DNA of 64,000 nucleotides from an uncultured cyanobacterium (GTDB lineage Bacteria; Cyanobacteriota; Cyanobacteriia; PCC-6307; Cyanobiaceae). Positions within the stretch are counted from its first letter, which is position 1. Each line of letters opens with the position of its first letter. This document shows positions 13,124 through 22,950 of the stretch, in pieces. A model generated the notes under the pieces. It made no database searches. It was not told the origin of the DNA and worked only from the letters and a program-made list of their open reading frames with translations. The stretch is taken from contig CAIJRN010000052.1 of NCBI GenBank assembly GCA_903823115.1, positions 28,285-92,284 of the forward strand, read 5' to 3'. Made by a program: the position numbers and the translations under genes.

Positions 13124-14335
13124 ATGGCCAGCCCTGCCCCGCTCGACCGCCACCACCGGCCCCTGGGGGTGTTGCGGCTGTCGCTGACGGCCCGCTGCAA
13201 CCTGGCCTGCCCCTACTGCCTGCCGGATGGCCAGGAGCCCCCCGGCCTGCTGAGCCTGGAGGAGCGCCTGTTGCTGGTGGAGGCGGCGGTGCAGCTCGGC
13301 GTCCACACCCTGCGGCTCACCGGCGGCGAACCGCTGCTGCATGGCGATCTGGAGGCGCTGATCGGCGCCCTGGCACCGCTGCGCCAGCGTCCGGCGGGCG
13401 ATCGCCGCGGCCGGCTGCGGCAGATCGCCCTCACCACCAACGGCACCCTGCTCAGCGCCGAGCGGGCCCGATCCCTCCGTGAAGCGGGCCTGGAACGGAT
13501 CACCATCAGCCTCGACGGCGCCGATGGGACCAGCGTCGCCCGCATGGCGGGGCTGGCATCAACGGCTGTGCCGCCGGCATCCGTGGGATCTGCGGCCATG
13601 GGAGCGGGGGGCGCGGGGCCGGGAACGGAGGGCGAAACGAACAACAGCCGCGCCCGCGGCGAAGTCCTGCTGGCCCGGGTGCTGGCCGCCATTGAGCACG
13701 CCCGCGCCGCCGGCTTCGATCCGGCCGCCGGCGAGCTCAAGCTCAACGCCGTGATCACCCGCCACGGCAACGCCGACCAGCTGCTGCCCCTGGCGGCCCT
13801 GGCCCGGGAGCGGGGGCTGGAGCTGCGGCTGATCGAATACATGGATGTGGGCAACCGCAACGGCTGGGATCCGGCCGAGGTGATCAGCGCCGCCGAGATG
13901 GTGGGCCGCATCGACACCCGCTGGCCCCTGGAGCCCCTGGGCCGCGACTGCCACGGCACCGCCAGCCGCTGGCGCTACCGCGATGGCGGCGGTCTGCTGG
14001 CGGCCGTGGCCTCGATCAGCGCGCCCTTCTGCGGCGACTGCAACCGGCTGCGCATCACCGCCGACGGCGTCGCCTATAGCTGCCTGTTCGCCGCCCACGG
14101 CACCGATCTGCGCCCCTGGCTGCGGCCACGACCGGATCGGGACGGGCTGCTGGCGGCGCTCAGCTCACTCTGGCGCCAGCGCGACGATCGCTACAGCGAG
14201 GAGCGCAGCCTGAGTGCCATGGCGACGGCCAATGGCAGCATCGCAACCCCCGACGCGACGGCCATTCCCGACGCAGCGGTGGCCAGGCAGGCCAGGCCGC
14301 CAGCCCATGCCGAAATGGCCTACCTGGGGGGCTGA
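13124..14335 (+). CDS. moaA: GTP 3',8-cyclase
   Basis: Radical SAM 'CNLACPYC', 'RLTGGEPLLHGDLEALI', C-terminal cluster 'CGDCNRLRITADGVAYSCLF'. Internal low-complexity insertion. Confidence 0.9.
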   Translation: MASPAPLDRHHRPLGVLRLSLTARCNLACPYCLPDGQEPPGLLSLEERLLLVEAAVQLGVHTLRLTGGEPLLHGDLEALIGALAPLRQRPAGDRRGRLRQIALTTNGTLLSAERARSLREAGLERITISLDGADGTSVARMAGLASTAVPPASVGSAAMGAGGAGPGTEGETNNSRARGEVLLARVLAAIEHARAAGFDPAAGELKLNAVITRHGNADQLLPLAALARERGLELRLIEYMDVGNRNGWDPAEVISAAEMVGRIDTRWPLEPLGRDCHGTASRWRYRDGGGLLAAVASISAPFCGDCNRLRITADGVAYSCLFAAHGTDLRPWLRPRPDRDGLLAALSSLWRQRDDRYSEERSLSAMATANGSIATPDATAIPDAAVARQARPPAHAEMAYLGG

Positions 14336-16635
14336 GGCCGCACCAGCACCGGCACCCGCTTGAAGGCGGGTGTGCCGCAGCGGGGATCCCGATCGCCCTT
14401 CATCAGCACATTGGCCTCGGGGAAGAACATCAGGGCCGCCCCGGCGCAGATCTCGCCGGGGATGATCTCGATGTCGTCGAGCCGGCCCGCCTCCCCCTGC
14501 ACCCGCACCCGCTGGTGAGCCCGCAGGCCGCTGCGCTGCAGGTCGTCGCGGTTCATCAGGATCGTCTGGCGATGGGGCATGCCGCGGTAGCTGTCGGCCT
14601 GCTTGTAGACGACGGTGTTGTGCTGGCCGTAGCTGCGGGCGGTGATCAGGCTCAGCACCAGCCCCGGGGGCTCCGCAGCACGCCCGCCGCCCTCGAAATG
14701 GCTGCGATCCGGCAGGCTGAGCTGGGGCAGGGGCGTGACCGCCAGCCGCGCCCGGCCGCTGGGAGTGGGGAAACAGGGCTCGTCAAAGAGCCGGCCCAGC
14801 ACGCTGAACTCCTCGCCGCTGGCATCGATCTGGGCCAGGGGGCCGTAGCCCGGCACGGTGCGGGCGATCAGCTGGCGCACGTAGGTCGCATCCTGCAGGC
14901 GGCGCCAGTCGATCGTCGCCTCGCCATGCACCCGATGGGCCAGTTCGCCCAGGAACACCACCTCGCTGATCAGATCGGCATCGCGCAGATGGGTACTGCC
15001 GGGTTCATTGAGGCGCACCCAGTTGTTGCCCGATTCCACCGTGGTGCGATGGGGCGTCTCAAAGCGGTTGAACACCGGCAGCAGCAGCGTCTGCCGCGCC
15101 CCCAGTCCATGAAAATGGCCGGTGTTGGGCTTGGTGGCCAGGTAGACGATCGTGTCGATCCGGCCCAGGGCGCGGCCCGCCTGGGTGGCATCGGGATTGG
15201 CGCCATACAGATTGCCGCCGAGACACAGCAGCGTGTCCACGCGCCCCGCCTCGGCGGCCTCGATCAGGTTGCGGGTGTCGTAGCCGGGTACAGGGCTGAG
15301 GGGACGGCCCAGCAGGGTTTCGAGCGCCCGTTGCATCGGTTCGCGCAGCTGGGTGCTGACACCCATCGAACCGAAGCCCTGCACGTTGGAGTGGCCGCGA
15401 ATCGGCATCGTGCCAGCGCCGGGACGGCCGACGTTGCCGGTGAGCACGGCCGTGTTGGCGATCGCCTGGACGTTGTCGCAGCCATTGACGTGGTGGGTGA
15501 TGCCCATCGCCCAGGCGAACACCACCGCCGGGGCGGCGGCGATGCGCTCGGCCGCCAGCTCCAGCTCCTCGCGGCTGAGGCCGCAGCAAGCGCAGATCTC
15601 CTGCCAGGAGAGGCCTCGCAGCTGCTCAAGCAACGGCTCCCAGCCCTCGGCATGGGCGCGTACAAAATCCATCTGCAGGCGATCCGCCTCCAGCAGCGCC
15701 TTCTGGATGCCCAGGAAGACCGCCGTGTCGGAGCCGGGCAGGGGCTGCAGGAACAGGGAGGCGATCTCCGAACCGCGCAGCAGCGAGCGGATCGGGAACG
15801 CCGGCGAGCCGAAGCGCTGCAGGCCCACCTCCAGCACCGGATTGATCACGATCACGGTGCCGCCCCGCTGCCGCAGCCGGATCAGCTCATTCATCAGCCG
15901 CGGGTGATTGGCCGGCGCATTCGAGCCCACCAGCACGACGCAGTCGGCCTGCTGCAGGCTCTCGAGGCTGACATTGGAGGTGCCCGAACCGAACACCTGG
16001 TTGAGCACGACGCTGGAGGCGGCGTGGCAGAGATCGGAGCAGTCGGCGAGATTGTTGGAGCCAAGCGCCCGCAGCAGCAGCTGCAGCAGCCAGGCGGCCT
16101 CATTGGAGGAACGGCCGGAGCTGTAAGAAGCGAGGCGCTCCGGCGGCACGCGGAAGGCCTGCTCCGTCAGCTCAAAGACCTCGTCCCAGCCGATCGGCTC
16201 GTAGTGGCTGCTCCCCTGGCGCAAGATCAGCGGCCGCGAGAGTCGGCCCAGCTCATCGCACTCGGAGGAGCTGAGCTGCTGCAGTTCGGCCCGATGGCGC
16301 GAGGCAAACACCTGCGGCGGCACGGCGGGCTGCAGTTCGGCCACCACCGCCTCGACGCTCTTGAGACAGCGCTGCAGAGATTCGCCCAGTTCGTCGCGGA
16401 AGCCGCCCTTCTGGCCGCCGGTGCCCCAGGCACAGGAGAGGCAGGCGCTCTGATGGCTGAGGGTCTGCCAGAGCCTGGGGCCGATGCCGGAGAGGGTGGC
16501 CCGCGCCCAGCCATCGATCAGCGGCCAGCCGCCACCAACCGTGGGTGTCACCCCGGCTCCGGGGCTGGCGATGGGCTCAGGGGCGGCCGGATCGGCAACG
16601 GTCGGGTCGGGAACGGCGGCGGCGGGATCGGCCAT
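14320..16635 (-). CDS. Molybdopterin oxidoreductase, FdhF/YdeP-like (Fdh-alpha-like family, TIGR01701 type)
   Basis: 771 aa; 'CLSCAWGTGGQKGGFRDELGES', 'YSSGRSSNEAAWLLQLLLRALGSNNLADCSDLCHAAS', 'GNVGRPGAGTMPIRGHSNVQG', 'MFFPEANVLMKGDRDPRCGTPAFKRVPV'. Confidence 0.88.
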   Translation of the reverse strand: MADPAAAVPDPTVADPAAPEPIASPGAGVTPTVGGGWPLIDGWARATLSGIGPRLWQTLSHQSACLSCAWGTGGQKGGFRDELGESLQRCLKSVEAVVAELQPAVPPQVFASRHRAELQQLSSSECDELGRLSRPLILRQGSSHYEPIGWDEVFELTEQAFRVPPERLASYSSGRSSNEAAWLLQLLLRALGSNNLADCSDLCHAASSVVLNQVFGSGTSNVSLESLQQADCVVLVGSNAPANHPRLMNELIRLRQRGGTVIVINPVLEVGLQRFGSPAFPIRSLLRGSEIASLFLQPLPGSDTAVFLGIQKALLEADRLQMDFVRAHAEGWEPLLEQLRGLSWQEICACCGLSREELELAAERIAAAPAVVFAWAMGITHHVNGCDNVQAIANTAVLTGNVGRPGAGTMPIRGHSNVQGFGSMGVSTQLREPMQRALETLLGRPLSPVPGYDTRNLIEAAEAGRVDTLLCLGGNLYGANPDATQAGRALGRIDTIVYLATKPNTGHFHGLGARQTLLLPVFNRFETPHRTTVESGNNWVRLNEPGSTHLRDADLISEVVFLGELAHRVHGEATIDWRRLQDATYVRQLIARTVPGYGPLAQIDASGEEFSVLGRLFDEPCFPTPSGRARLAVTPLPQLSLPDRSHFEGGGRAAEPPGLVLSLITARSYGQHNTVVYKQADSYRGMPHRQTILMNRDDLQRSGLRAHQRVRVQGEAGRLDDIEIIPGEICAGAALMFFPEANVLMKGDRDPRCGTPAFKRVPVLVRPQPPR

Positions 16636-16711
16636 CGGCGTCCTGGAAGCGAAGGCTCAGGTTAAGGGGATCAGCTGCTGGCGGGCTTGCCGCCGCCAGG
16701 CCGCCGGCGAC

Positions 16712-16969
16712 TCAGGCCAGCAGGGCGTCCAGCTGGCCCTGGCGCTCCAGCCGGTGCAGATCGTCGCAGCCCCCGAGGTGTTGATCGTTGATGAAGATCT
16801 GGGGCACGGAACGGGAGCCGCCGGTGCCGCGCTGCACCATCGCCTGTCGGGCCCGCTCATCACCGTCGATCACGTATTCGGTGTAAGCGACTGCCTTGCG
16901 ATCGAGGAGCTGCTTGGCGCGGATGCAGAAGGGACAGGCTGTCCAGACGTAGATCTCGACCTTGGCCAT
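16712..16969 (-). CDS. grxC: Glutaredoxin 3
   Basis: '[25 protein letters not shown]', '[18 protein letters not shown]'. Confidence 0.92.
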   Translation of the reverse strand: MAKVEIYVWTACPFCIRAKQLLDRKAVAYTEYVIDGDERARQAMVQRGTGGSRSVPQIFINDQHLGGCDDLHRLERQGQLDALLA

Positions 16970-17010
16970 GGCGGACGGATTTGGCGAAAAAGCCAGAAGT
17001 GGCAGCCAGT

Positions 17011-17046
17011 ATGGCGAGCCACAGCCGGATGGCGAGCCACAGCCGG
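17011..17046. repeat. Perfect 18-bp tandem duplication (ATGGCGAGCCACAGCCGG x2)
   Basis: Read directly: atggcgagccacagccgg|atggcgagccacagccgg, between grxC and moaB. Confidence 0.95.
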
Positions 17047-17090
17047 AACCCGGCGCCGCCTCAGCGCCCCGCCTGCGTTGAGGCGGCGGC

Positions 17091-17618
17091 TCAGGGCGCC
17101 TCCCTGAGCCGCGGCAGCAGCTGCACCAGGTTGCACGGCCGGGTGGTGTCGTCGAGCTGGGCGCGGATCAGCCGATCCCAGGCGGTGCAGACGGCATCGA
17201 GCGAACCGGGCAGCACGAAGATCACCGTGCCATTGGCGACGCCGGCCAGGCAGCGGCTCTGCAGGCTGCTGGTGCCGATCGTCTCGAACGACAGCACCCG
17301 GAACAGCTCCCCGAAACCTTCGATCGTCTTGTCCAGCAAGGGCGCCACCGCTTCGGGAGTGCCATCGCGACCCGTCAGGCCGGTGCCGCCGGAGCTGATC
17401 ACCACCTGCACGGCCGGATCGGCGATCCAGCGACTCAGCTCAGCGCGGATGCGGTAGCGGTCGTCGGGCACCAGAAGCCGCTCCACCAGCCCGTGGCCGG
17501 CCGCCTCCAGGCGCTGCTGCAGGGCGTCGCCCGAGGCATCCTCCGCCAGGCTGCGGCTGTCGGAGATCGTCAGCAGGGCGATGGCGAGAGCCAAGGGGGA
17601 CAGCGCAGCGAGCCCCAT
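17091..17618 (-). CDS. moaB: Molybdenum cofactor biosynthesis protein B (MoaB/MogA family)
   Basis: '[27 protein letters not shown]', '[39 protein letters not shown]'. Confidence 0.9.
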   Translation of the reverse strand: MGLAALSPLALAIALLTISDSRSLAEDASGDALQQRLEAAGHGLVERLLVPDDRYRIRAELSRWIADPAVQVVISSGGTGLTGRDGTPEAVAPLLDKTIEGFGELFRVLSFETIGTSSLQSRCLAGVANGTVIFVLPGSLDAVCTAWDRLIRAQLDDTTRPCNLVQLLPRLREAP

Positions 17619-17808
17619 TGTCCGGTTGCGAGCTGAATCCGGCTGCGGGCTGGATCGGGCACTCCCCAGGGGCGGAGTGGGGCCCGCAGTGCAGCGCCCC
17701 TCGCCAGAGTGGACGGCAAAGCGCTCAGCTCTGCAACCTTGGGCAGCCGAGCAGCGAGCAACCCACGATCACGCCCAGGCCCAACGGAACCCCAGCCAGG
17801 CCCAGACC

Positions 17809-18165
17809 ATGGCGTCGCCGACGAGCCCAACCCCGACCATCGCCATGCCAACCCCAGTGCCACCAGACCCGCTGACGACGAGCCCTGGGACGACCGGCCT
17901 GCGGGTGCGCCTGTTCGCCGGCCTGCGTGAAGCCGCCGGCTGGGACGAGCGGCTGGTGAGCTGGAACGAGGCCGGCACCGCGGCCAGCCAGGACGCTGGC
18001 GCCGGCGACGTCACCCCCCGCAGCCTCTGGCATCAGCTGCAGCTGGGATCAGTGGCACTGCCGGCAGGCCTGCGGGTGGCCGTCAACCACGCCTTCGCCC
18101 ACCCCGAGCAGCCGCTGCAGCCCGGCGATGAGGTGGCCTTCCTGCCCCCGATCAGCGGTGGTTGA
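17809..18165 (+). CDS. moaD: Molybdopterin synthase sulfur carrier subunit
   Basis: 'LRVRLFAGLREAAGWDE' through C-terminal 'GDEVAFLPPISGG' (di-glycine terminus). Confidence 0.87.
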   Translation: MASPTSPTPTIAMPTPVPPDPLTTSPGTTGLRVRLFAGLREAAGWDERLVSWNEAGTAASQDAGAGDVTPRSLWHQLQLGSVALPAGLRVAVNHAFAHPEQPLQPGDEVAFLPPISGG

Positions 18166-18649
18166 ACCCCTCGTTCCCCAGGAGCCGGCAGCGGAGCGAG
18201 TGCCGTTGCTGGAGGTGCAGCTGCACCCGGAGGCCTTCGAACCGCCTGAAGTCCTGGCCGGCTGGCAAGCCCGATTGACGGCGCTGCAGGGCGCAGCGGC
18301 GGCGGAAAGCCTGTTCATCGGCAGGGTGCGGGGCATCAACGCCGCTGGGGAGCCCATCGAAGCCCTGGAGCTGGAGCATTACCCCGGCATGACCGAAGCC
18401 TGCCTCCTGGCCCTGGCCGAGAGCTGCGGCCTGGGCCACGGAGTGGCGGCGGTGCTCATCAGGCATCGCATCGGCCGGGTGCTGCCGGGGCAGGCGATCG
18501 TGCTGGTGGCCGTGTCCGCCGATCGCCGCGGGCCGGCCCAGCGCTGCGGCCAGGAGCTGCTGGAAGCGCTCAAGCACGAGGCGCCGTTCTGGAAGCGGGA
18601 GTGGAGTGGCGGCCGGGGCACCTGGCTGACGGGGAACACGCCGCTGTAG
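18158..18649 (+). CDS. moaE: Molybdopterin synthase catalytic subunit
   Basis: 'ALELEHYPGMTEACLLALAESCGL', 'HRIGRVLPGQAIVLVAVSADRRGPAQRCGQELLEALKHEAPFWKRE'. GTG start overlapping the moaD stop is inferred. Confidence 0.9.
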   Translation: MVEPLVPQEPAAERVPLLEVQLHPEAFEPPEVLAGWQARLTALQGAAAAESLFIGRVRGINAAGEPIEALELEHYPGMTEACLLALAESCGLGHGVAAVLIRHRIGRVLPGQAIVLVAVSADRRGPAQRCGQELLEALKHEAPFWKREWSGGRGTWLTGNTPL

Positions 18650-18879
18650 GCGAGGCCGCGACCACGCGACTGCAGGCCAGCCATGGCGCCTCAGGCCGGG
18701 ACAGGCCTCAGCCAACGACCAGCGACGAAGACCTGCCGCAGCCGAGCGAGCGCCGAACTCCTGCGGCAACGGTGAATCGCGACAACAGCTGTCACCAGGA
18801 ACTCCGGGCAAATCATCATCGTCCTGACAAAGCATGAGCATCGCCTGGATCATTCACAGAGGGCCTCCAGCCATCCCCA

Positions 18880-19281
18880 TCAAACCGGATCACCGACGAG
18901 TTCCAGCAACTGAGCATCAAACTGCCGGCGCACTGACAGGACTCGATCCATACCCACCAACAGATCTCGAGCCTCACCTGAAGGTTCTTATCGACCTGAA
19001 CCGTATAACCCTTACTTCCCGGCAGACGCCCCAGAGAACCATCAATCAAGTCGGGCAAATGACGCTTTTCATCATGCTCAATGTGATCGACGAACAACAG
19101 CTGGTGTTCGGGCCTGGCCCCATCCACAAGTGCGGGGAAAGCCGTAGTGGCGGCTCAAAGCCTGTGCCGGAAATCGGCCGATTGACATCGAGATCAACAC
19201 CACGCGGCTCCAGCACAAAGCCATGCTCCACTGGCCCATTGGCAGCGGCCCGGCAGCGCCGCCAGGGTGCAGGGCCGCTGA
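18880..19281 (-). pseudogene. Frame-shifted relic of an unidentified protein-coding gene
   Basis: Minus-strand reading is continuous only across three frames: '...GFVLEPRGVDLDVNRPISGTGFEPPLRLSPHLWM' then 'EHQLLFVDHIEHDEKRHLPDLIDGSLGRLPGSKGYTVQVDKNLQVRLE' then 'DLLVGMDRVLSVRRQFDAQLLELVGDPV*'. Confidence 0.5.
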
Positions 19282-19306
19282 CATCGAAGCCCAGCCACCC
19301 ACCCCT

Positions 19307-20605
19307 TCAGAAGATCGGCAACCGCAACAGCTGCGCCCACAGCTCCATCCCCTGCTCCAGATCACCCTGCTCCGCCGGAATCTCCAGCAGCAGATCGGCC
19401 CCCTGCAGCGAGCCGATGCGCGACGACGCCTGGGTTCCTTCGAGGCGGGCCAGCAGGGTGCCCTCCGGGCTCACCTCCAGACGCGCCCGGGCCAGTTCCG
19501 GCCGACCGGAGACCCGCTTCAGCGGTTGGGCCAGCCGCACCCGCAGCCTGGGCAGCAGCTGCACCTGGGCGCCTTCGAGCTGCTGCAGGGCGGGCCAGAG
19601 CAACTGCAGCGCCGTGATCGCCGCGGCCACCGGATTGCCCGGCAATCCGAAGAAGGGTGTGCCGCCCACGTGTCCCCAGGCAAAGGGCCGCCCCGGCTTG
19701 AGAAACAGCTTCCAGAAGCTCACCTCCCCCAGCTCCGCCACCAGGGCGCGAATCCAGTCGCTGTCGCCGGCCGAGATGCCACCGGTGCTGACCACCAGAT
19801 CGCAGCTGGCGGCCAGCTCCCCCAGGGCCCGGCGCAGCCGATCGGGTCGATCGCTCACCACCTGCACCTGAGCCACGCCGTAACCCAGCCGCTCCAGCAG
19901 GGCCGTCAGCAGGGCCGAATTGCTCTCCCAGATCTGACCGGGGCCGCGCGGCGCGCCGGGCGGCAGCAGCTCATCGCCGCTGATCAGCAGACCCAGCCGC
20001 GGCCGCGCCGTCAGCGCCAGCTGCTCGATGCCGCAGCTGGCCAGGCGGCCCAGATCGGCCACGCCGAGACGATGACCGACTGGCACCAGCTCCACTCCGG
20101 CAGCGCATTCCTCCTGGGGCGAACGGATCCAGGCGTTGGCACCGCAGGCGCCCACCAGCTCGATGGTGGGGTCGGCTGTCCTGGCCAGGCTGTCGCCTGT
20201 GCTCGCGGTGGCGGTGTCCCGGTCGCCTTCGGCATCCACAAGGCGCACCAGCTCCTGGGGCAACACCCGGCCGCTGCCCTCGGGCACCACCGCGCCGGTG
20301 AGGATGCGAACCGCCTCGCCCGCACCCAGCACCCCGGCGTGGGGACGGCCGGCGGCCGAGCGGCCCACCAGGCGCCAGCACTGACCCATCGCCGGCGGAT
20401 CGCTGCCGGCGATGGCGTAGCCATCCATGATCGAGGCGCGGAACCCCGGCACCGCCGCCACGGCCCGCACCGGCTCGGCGGTGGTGCGGCCCAGGGCCAG
20501 GGCCAGCGGCAGCGTCTCCCGTCCTCCCAGGGGCTGCAGGGCCGCCAGGATGAGCCGGCGCGCCTCCTCGAGGGGCAGGCCCTCGGCCGGGAACGGCTCA
20601 GCCAT
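19307..20605 (-). CDS. moeA: Molybdopterin molybdenumtransferase
   Basis: '[20 protein letters not shown]', '[13 protein letters not shown]', '[19 protein letters not shown]', '[13 protein letters not shown]'. Confidence 0.92.
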   Translation of the reverse strand: MAEPFPAEGLPLEEARRLILAALQPLGGRETLPLALALGRTTAEPVRAVAAVPGFRASIMDGYAIAGSDPPAMGQCWRLVGRSAAGRPHAGVLGAGEAVRILTGAVVPEGSGRVLPQELVRLVDAEGDRDTATASTGDSLARTADPTIELVGACGANAWIRSPQEECAAGVELVPVGHRLGVADLGRLASCGIEQLALTARPRLGLLISGDELLPPGAPRGPGQIWESNSALLTALLERLGYGVAQVQVVSDRPDRLRRALGELAASCDLVVSTGGISAGDSDWIRALVAELGEVSFWKLFLKPGRPFAWGHVGGTPFFGLPGNPVAAAITALQLLWPALQQLEGAQVQLLPRLRVRLAQPLKRVSGRPELARARLEVSPEGTLLARLEGTQASSRIGSLQGADLLLEIPAEQGDLEQGMELWAQLLRLPIF

Positions 20606-21239
20606 GGTCAGGGGTCGGCGCGGGAGCCGCTGCCGGGCTGGAACCAGCGACCTGGGCGGCAGAAGCGGCGCCTGTCCCCTGGCCATCCCCGTGACCGACA
20701 TCGTCACGCTGCCAGAGGCCATGGCGTCCGCCGTCCTTGCGCAGCAGACGCACCGGCCCGATCGTCATCGCCGGATCCGCCGATTTGACCATGTCATAGA
20801 GGGTCAGCAGCCCCACCGAAACGGCGGTGAGCGCCTCCATCTCGACGCCGGTGCTGCCGTTGGTGCGGGCACTCACCTGCAGTCGCAGGCCGGAGCCATC
20901 AACGGCCGGCTCGATCAACACCTCCAGCCCCGTCAGGCCGATCGGGTGGCACAGGGGAATCAACTCCCAGGTGCGCTTGGCCGCCTGGATCGCCGCCACC
21001 CGCGCCACCGCCAGCACATCGCCCTTGCCGGCCCGGCCCTCCAGCACCAGGGCCAGCACCTCGGGAGCCATGGCGATGAAGCCCTCGGCCAGGGCGCGCC
21101 GATCCGTGGCGGGGCGATCACCCACCTCCACCATGTGCACCTCACCACGGGCGCTGAGATGGCTCAGCTGGGGCGCCGGGGCCACGGGGGCGGGGAGCTC
21201 CGACAACTCATCCATGGTGCGGGCGGGCGGTGAGGGCAA
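20598..21239 (-). CDS. moaC: Cyclic pyranopterin monophosphate synthase
   Basis: '[33 protein letters not shown]', '[16 protein letters not shown]', '[24 protein letters not shown]'. Confidence 0.93.
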   Translation of the reverse strand: MPSPPARTMDELSELPAPVAPAPQLSHLSARGEVHMVEVGDRPATDRRALAEGFIAMAPEVLALVLEGRAGKGDVLAVARVAAIQAAKRTWELIPLCHPIGLTGLEVLIEPAVDGSGLRLQVSARTNGSTGVEMEALTAVSVGLLTLYDMVKSADPAMTIGPVRLLRKDGGRHGLWQRDDVGHGDGQGTGAASAAQVAGSSPAAAPAPTPDHG

Positions 21240-21360
21240 GCTGGGAAAGCCGCTGGCGAAACAGGGCTGAGCCGAAGAGCCTCAAGCTAACGAGAGCCGT
21301 CAGAGTGTTGGCCATGACACCGCCGTCACGGCTACCGACAACGCTTGCTGACGGCCCCCC

Positions 21361-22926
21361 ATGAGCCTGGCGATCGAGATCCTGCAGCGCAGCGGCGAGC
21401 ATCTGCTGCTGGTGGCGATCGCCATCGGCCTGGCCCTGCTGATCGCCCTGCCGCTCAGCCTCGCCATCCAGCGCCGGCCGCGCTGGGCCGCACCGGTGCT
21501 GGCGCTGGCCAACGCGGTGCAGACCGTCCCCAGCCTGGCGATCTTCGGACTGCTGCTGACGGTGCCCCTGCTCGGCGGCATCGGCACGACGCCGGCGGTG
21601 GTGGCGCTGACCCTCTATGCCCTGCTGCCGTTGCTGCGGGGCCTGCTCACCGGCCTGGCCCAGGTGCCTGCGGGGCTGAAGCAGGCCGGCCGGGCCCTGG
21701 GGTTGAACGGGGCCCAGGTGCTGCGCCACATCGAAGCGCCGCTGGCCCTGCCGGCGGCCATGGCCGGCCTGCGGGTGGCCACCGTGATCAGCGTCAGCGT
21801 GGCCACCATCGCCGCCGCCATCGGCGCCGGTGGCCTGGGGGTGTTCATCTTCCGCGGCATCGCCACGGTGGACAACGGCCAGATCCTGGCGGGCGCCCTG
21901 CCGGCGGCGGCGATCGCCCTGGCGGCCGATGCCGGCCTGGGGGCCCTGGAGCGCAGGCTGTCGCGGCCATCCAGCCGGATCAGCGGTGGACCCCAACCTC
22001 CCCGCCGCTGGCTCCAGGCCAGCCTGGTGCTGGCGAGCCTGGCGGTCGTGCTCGGCCTCGGCCTGACGAACCTTCGTGGCGACGAGTCGATCCGGATCGG
22101 CTCCAAGGCCTTCACCGAGCAGCTGATCCTGGGCGAACTGCTGGCCCAGCAGATCGAAAGCGACACGACGCTGACGGTGAAGCGCAGCTTCGGCCTCGGT
22201 GGCACCGGCCTGCTGCACGACAGCTTGCGCCATGGTCGCCTCGACGCCTACGTGGAGTACACCGGCACGGCCTGGACGGCGATCCTCAGACAGCCGCCGC
22301 CCACACCCGGCCCCGATGCCGCCCGGCAGATCTGGCAGAACACGCACACGGCCTACAGCCGCCGCTTCGATCTGCGGGTGTTTCCGTCCCTGGGCTTCGA
22401 GAACAGCTTCGCGATCCTGGTGCGCCAGGGCGATGCCCAGCGTCTCGGCCTGCGGACGATCAGTGACGCCACGGCCCACACCCCCGACTGGCACGCCGGC
22501 TTCGGCTACGAGTTCCTCAATCGGGCCGATGGCTACGCCGGCCTGGCCCAGCGCTACGGACTGCGCTTCGCCGCGCCGCCCCGCAGCATGGATCTCGGCC
22601 TCACCTACCGGGCCCTGGCCGCGGGCCAGGTGGATCTGATCGCCGGCGACACCACCAACGGCCTGATCCCGACGCTGAAGTTGCAGCTGCTACGCGATGA
22701 CCGCGGCTACTTCCCGCCCTACGACGCCGTGCCGATCGTCCGCAGCGCCGTCCTGCGGCGCCATCCGCAGCTGGTGGCCGCCATCGATCGGCTGACTGGC
22801 CGATTGAACGTGGCCACGATGCAGCGGCTCAATGCCGAAGTGGATCTGCAGAAGCGGCCGGTGGAGGCGGTGGTGCGCCAGTGGCGCCGGCAGGTGGGGC
22901 TGGAGCGATCACCGCCGCACAGCTGA
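21361..22926 (+). CDS. Osmoprotectant/glycine-betaine-type ABC transporter, permease fused to substrate-binding domain
   Basis: N-terminal ProW/OpuCB-like permease 'QTVPSLAIFGLLLTVPLLGGIGTTPAVVALTLYALLPLLRG', then OpuCC-like SBP 'IRIGSKAFTEQLILGELLAQQIE...LRHGRLDAYVEYTGTAW'. Confidence 0.88.
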   Translation: MSLAIEILQRSGEHLLLVAIAIGLALLIALPLSLAIQRRPRWAAPVLALANAVQTVPSLAIFGLLLTVPLLGGIGTTPAVVALTLYALLPLLRGLLTGLAQVPAGLKQAGRALGLNGAQVLRHIEAPLALPAAMAGLRVATVISVSVATIAAAIGAGGLGVFIFRGIATVDNGQILAGALPAAAIALAADAGLGALERRLSRPSSRISGGPQPPRRWLQASLVLASLAVVLGLGLTNLRGDESIRIGSKAFTEQLILGELLAQQIESDTTLTVKRSFGLGGTGLLHDSLRHGRLDAYVEYTGTAWTAILRQPPPTPGPDAARQIWQNTHTAYSRRFDLRVFPSLGFENSFAILVRQGDAQRLGLRTISDATAHTPDWHAGFGYEFLNRADGYAGLAQRYGLRFAAPPRSMDLGLTYRALAAGQVDLIAGDTTNGLIPTLKLQLLRDDRGYFPPYDAVPIVRSAVLRRHPQLVAAIDRLTGRLNVATMQRLNAEVDLQKRPVEAVVRQWRRQVGLERSPPHS

Positions 22927-22950
22927 GCTGGCCCAGCCGCCTCCAGCCAC

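Noticed and set aside
14515-16665. 716-aa plus-strand ORF antisense to the Mo-oxidoreductase
   Set aside because: Antisense to a well-supported family protein; biased Gln/Ala/Gly/His composition.
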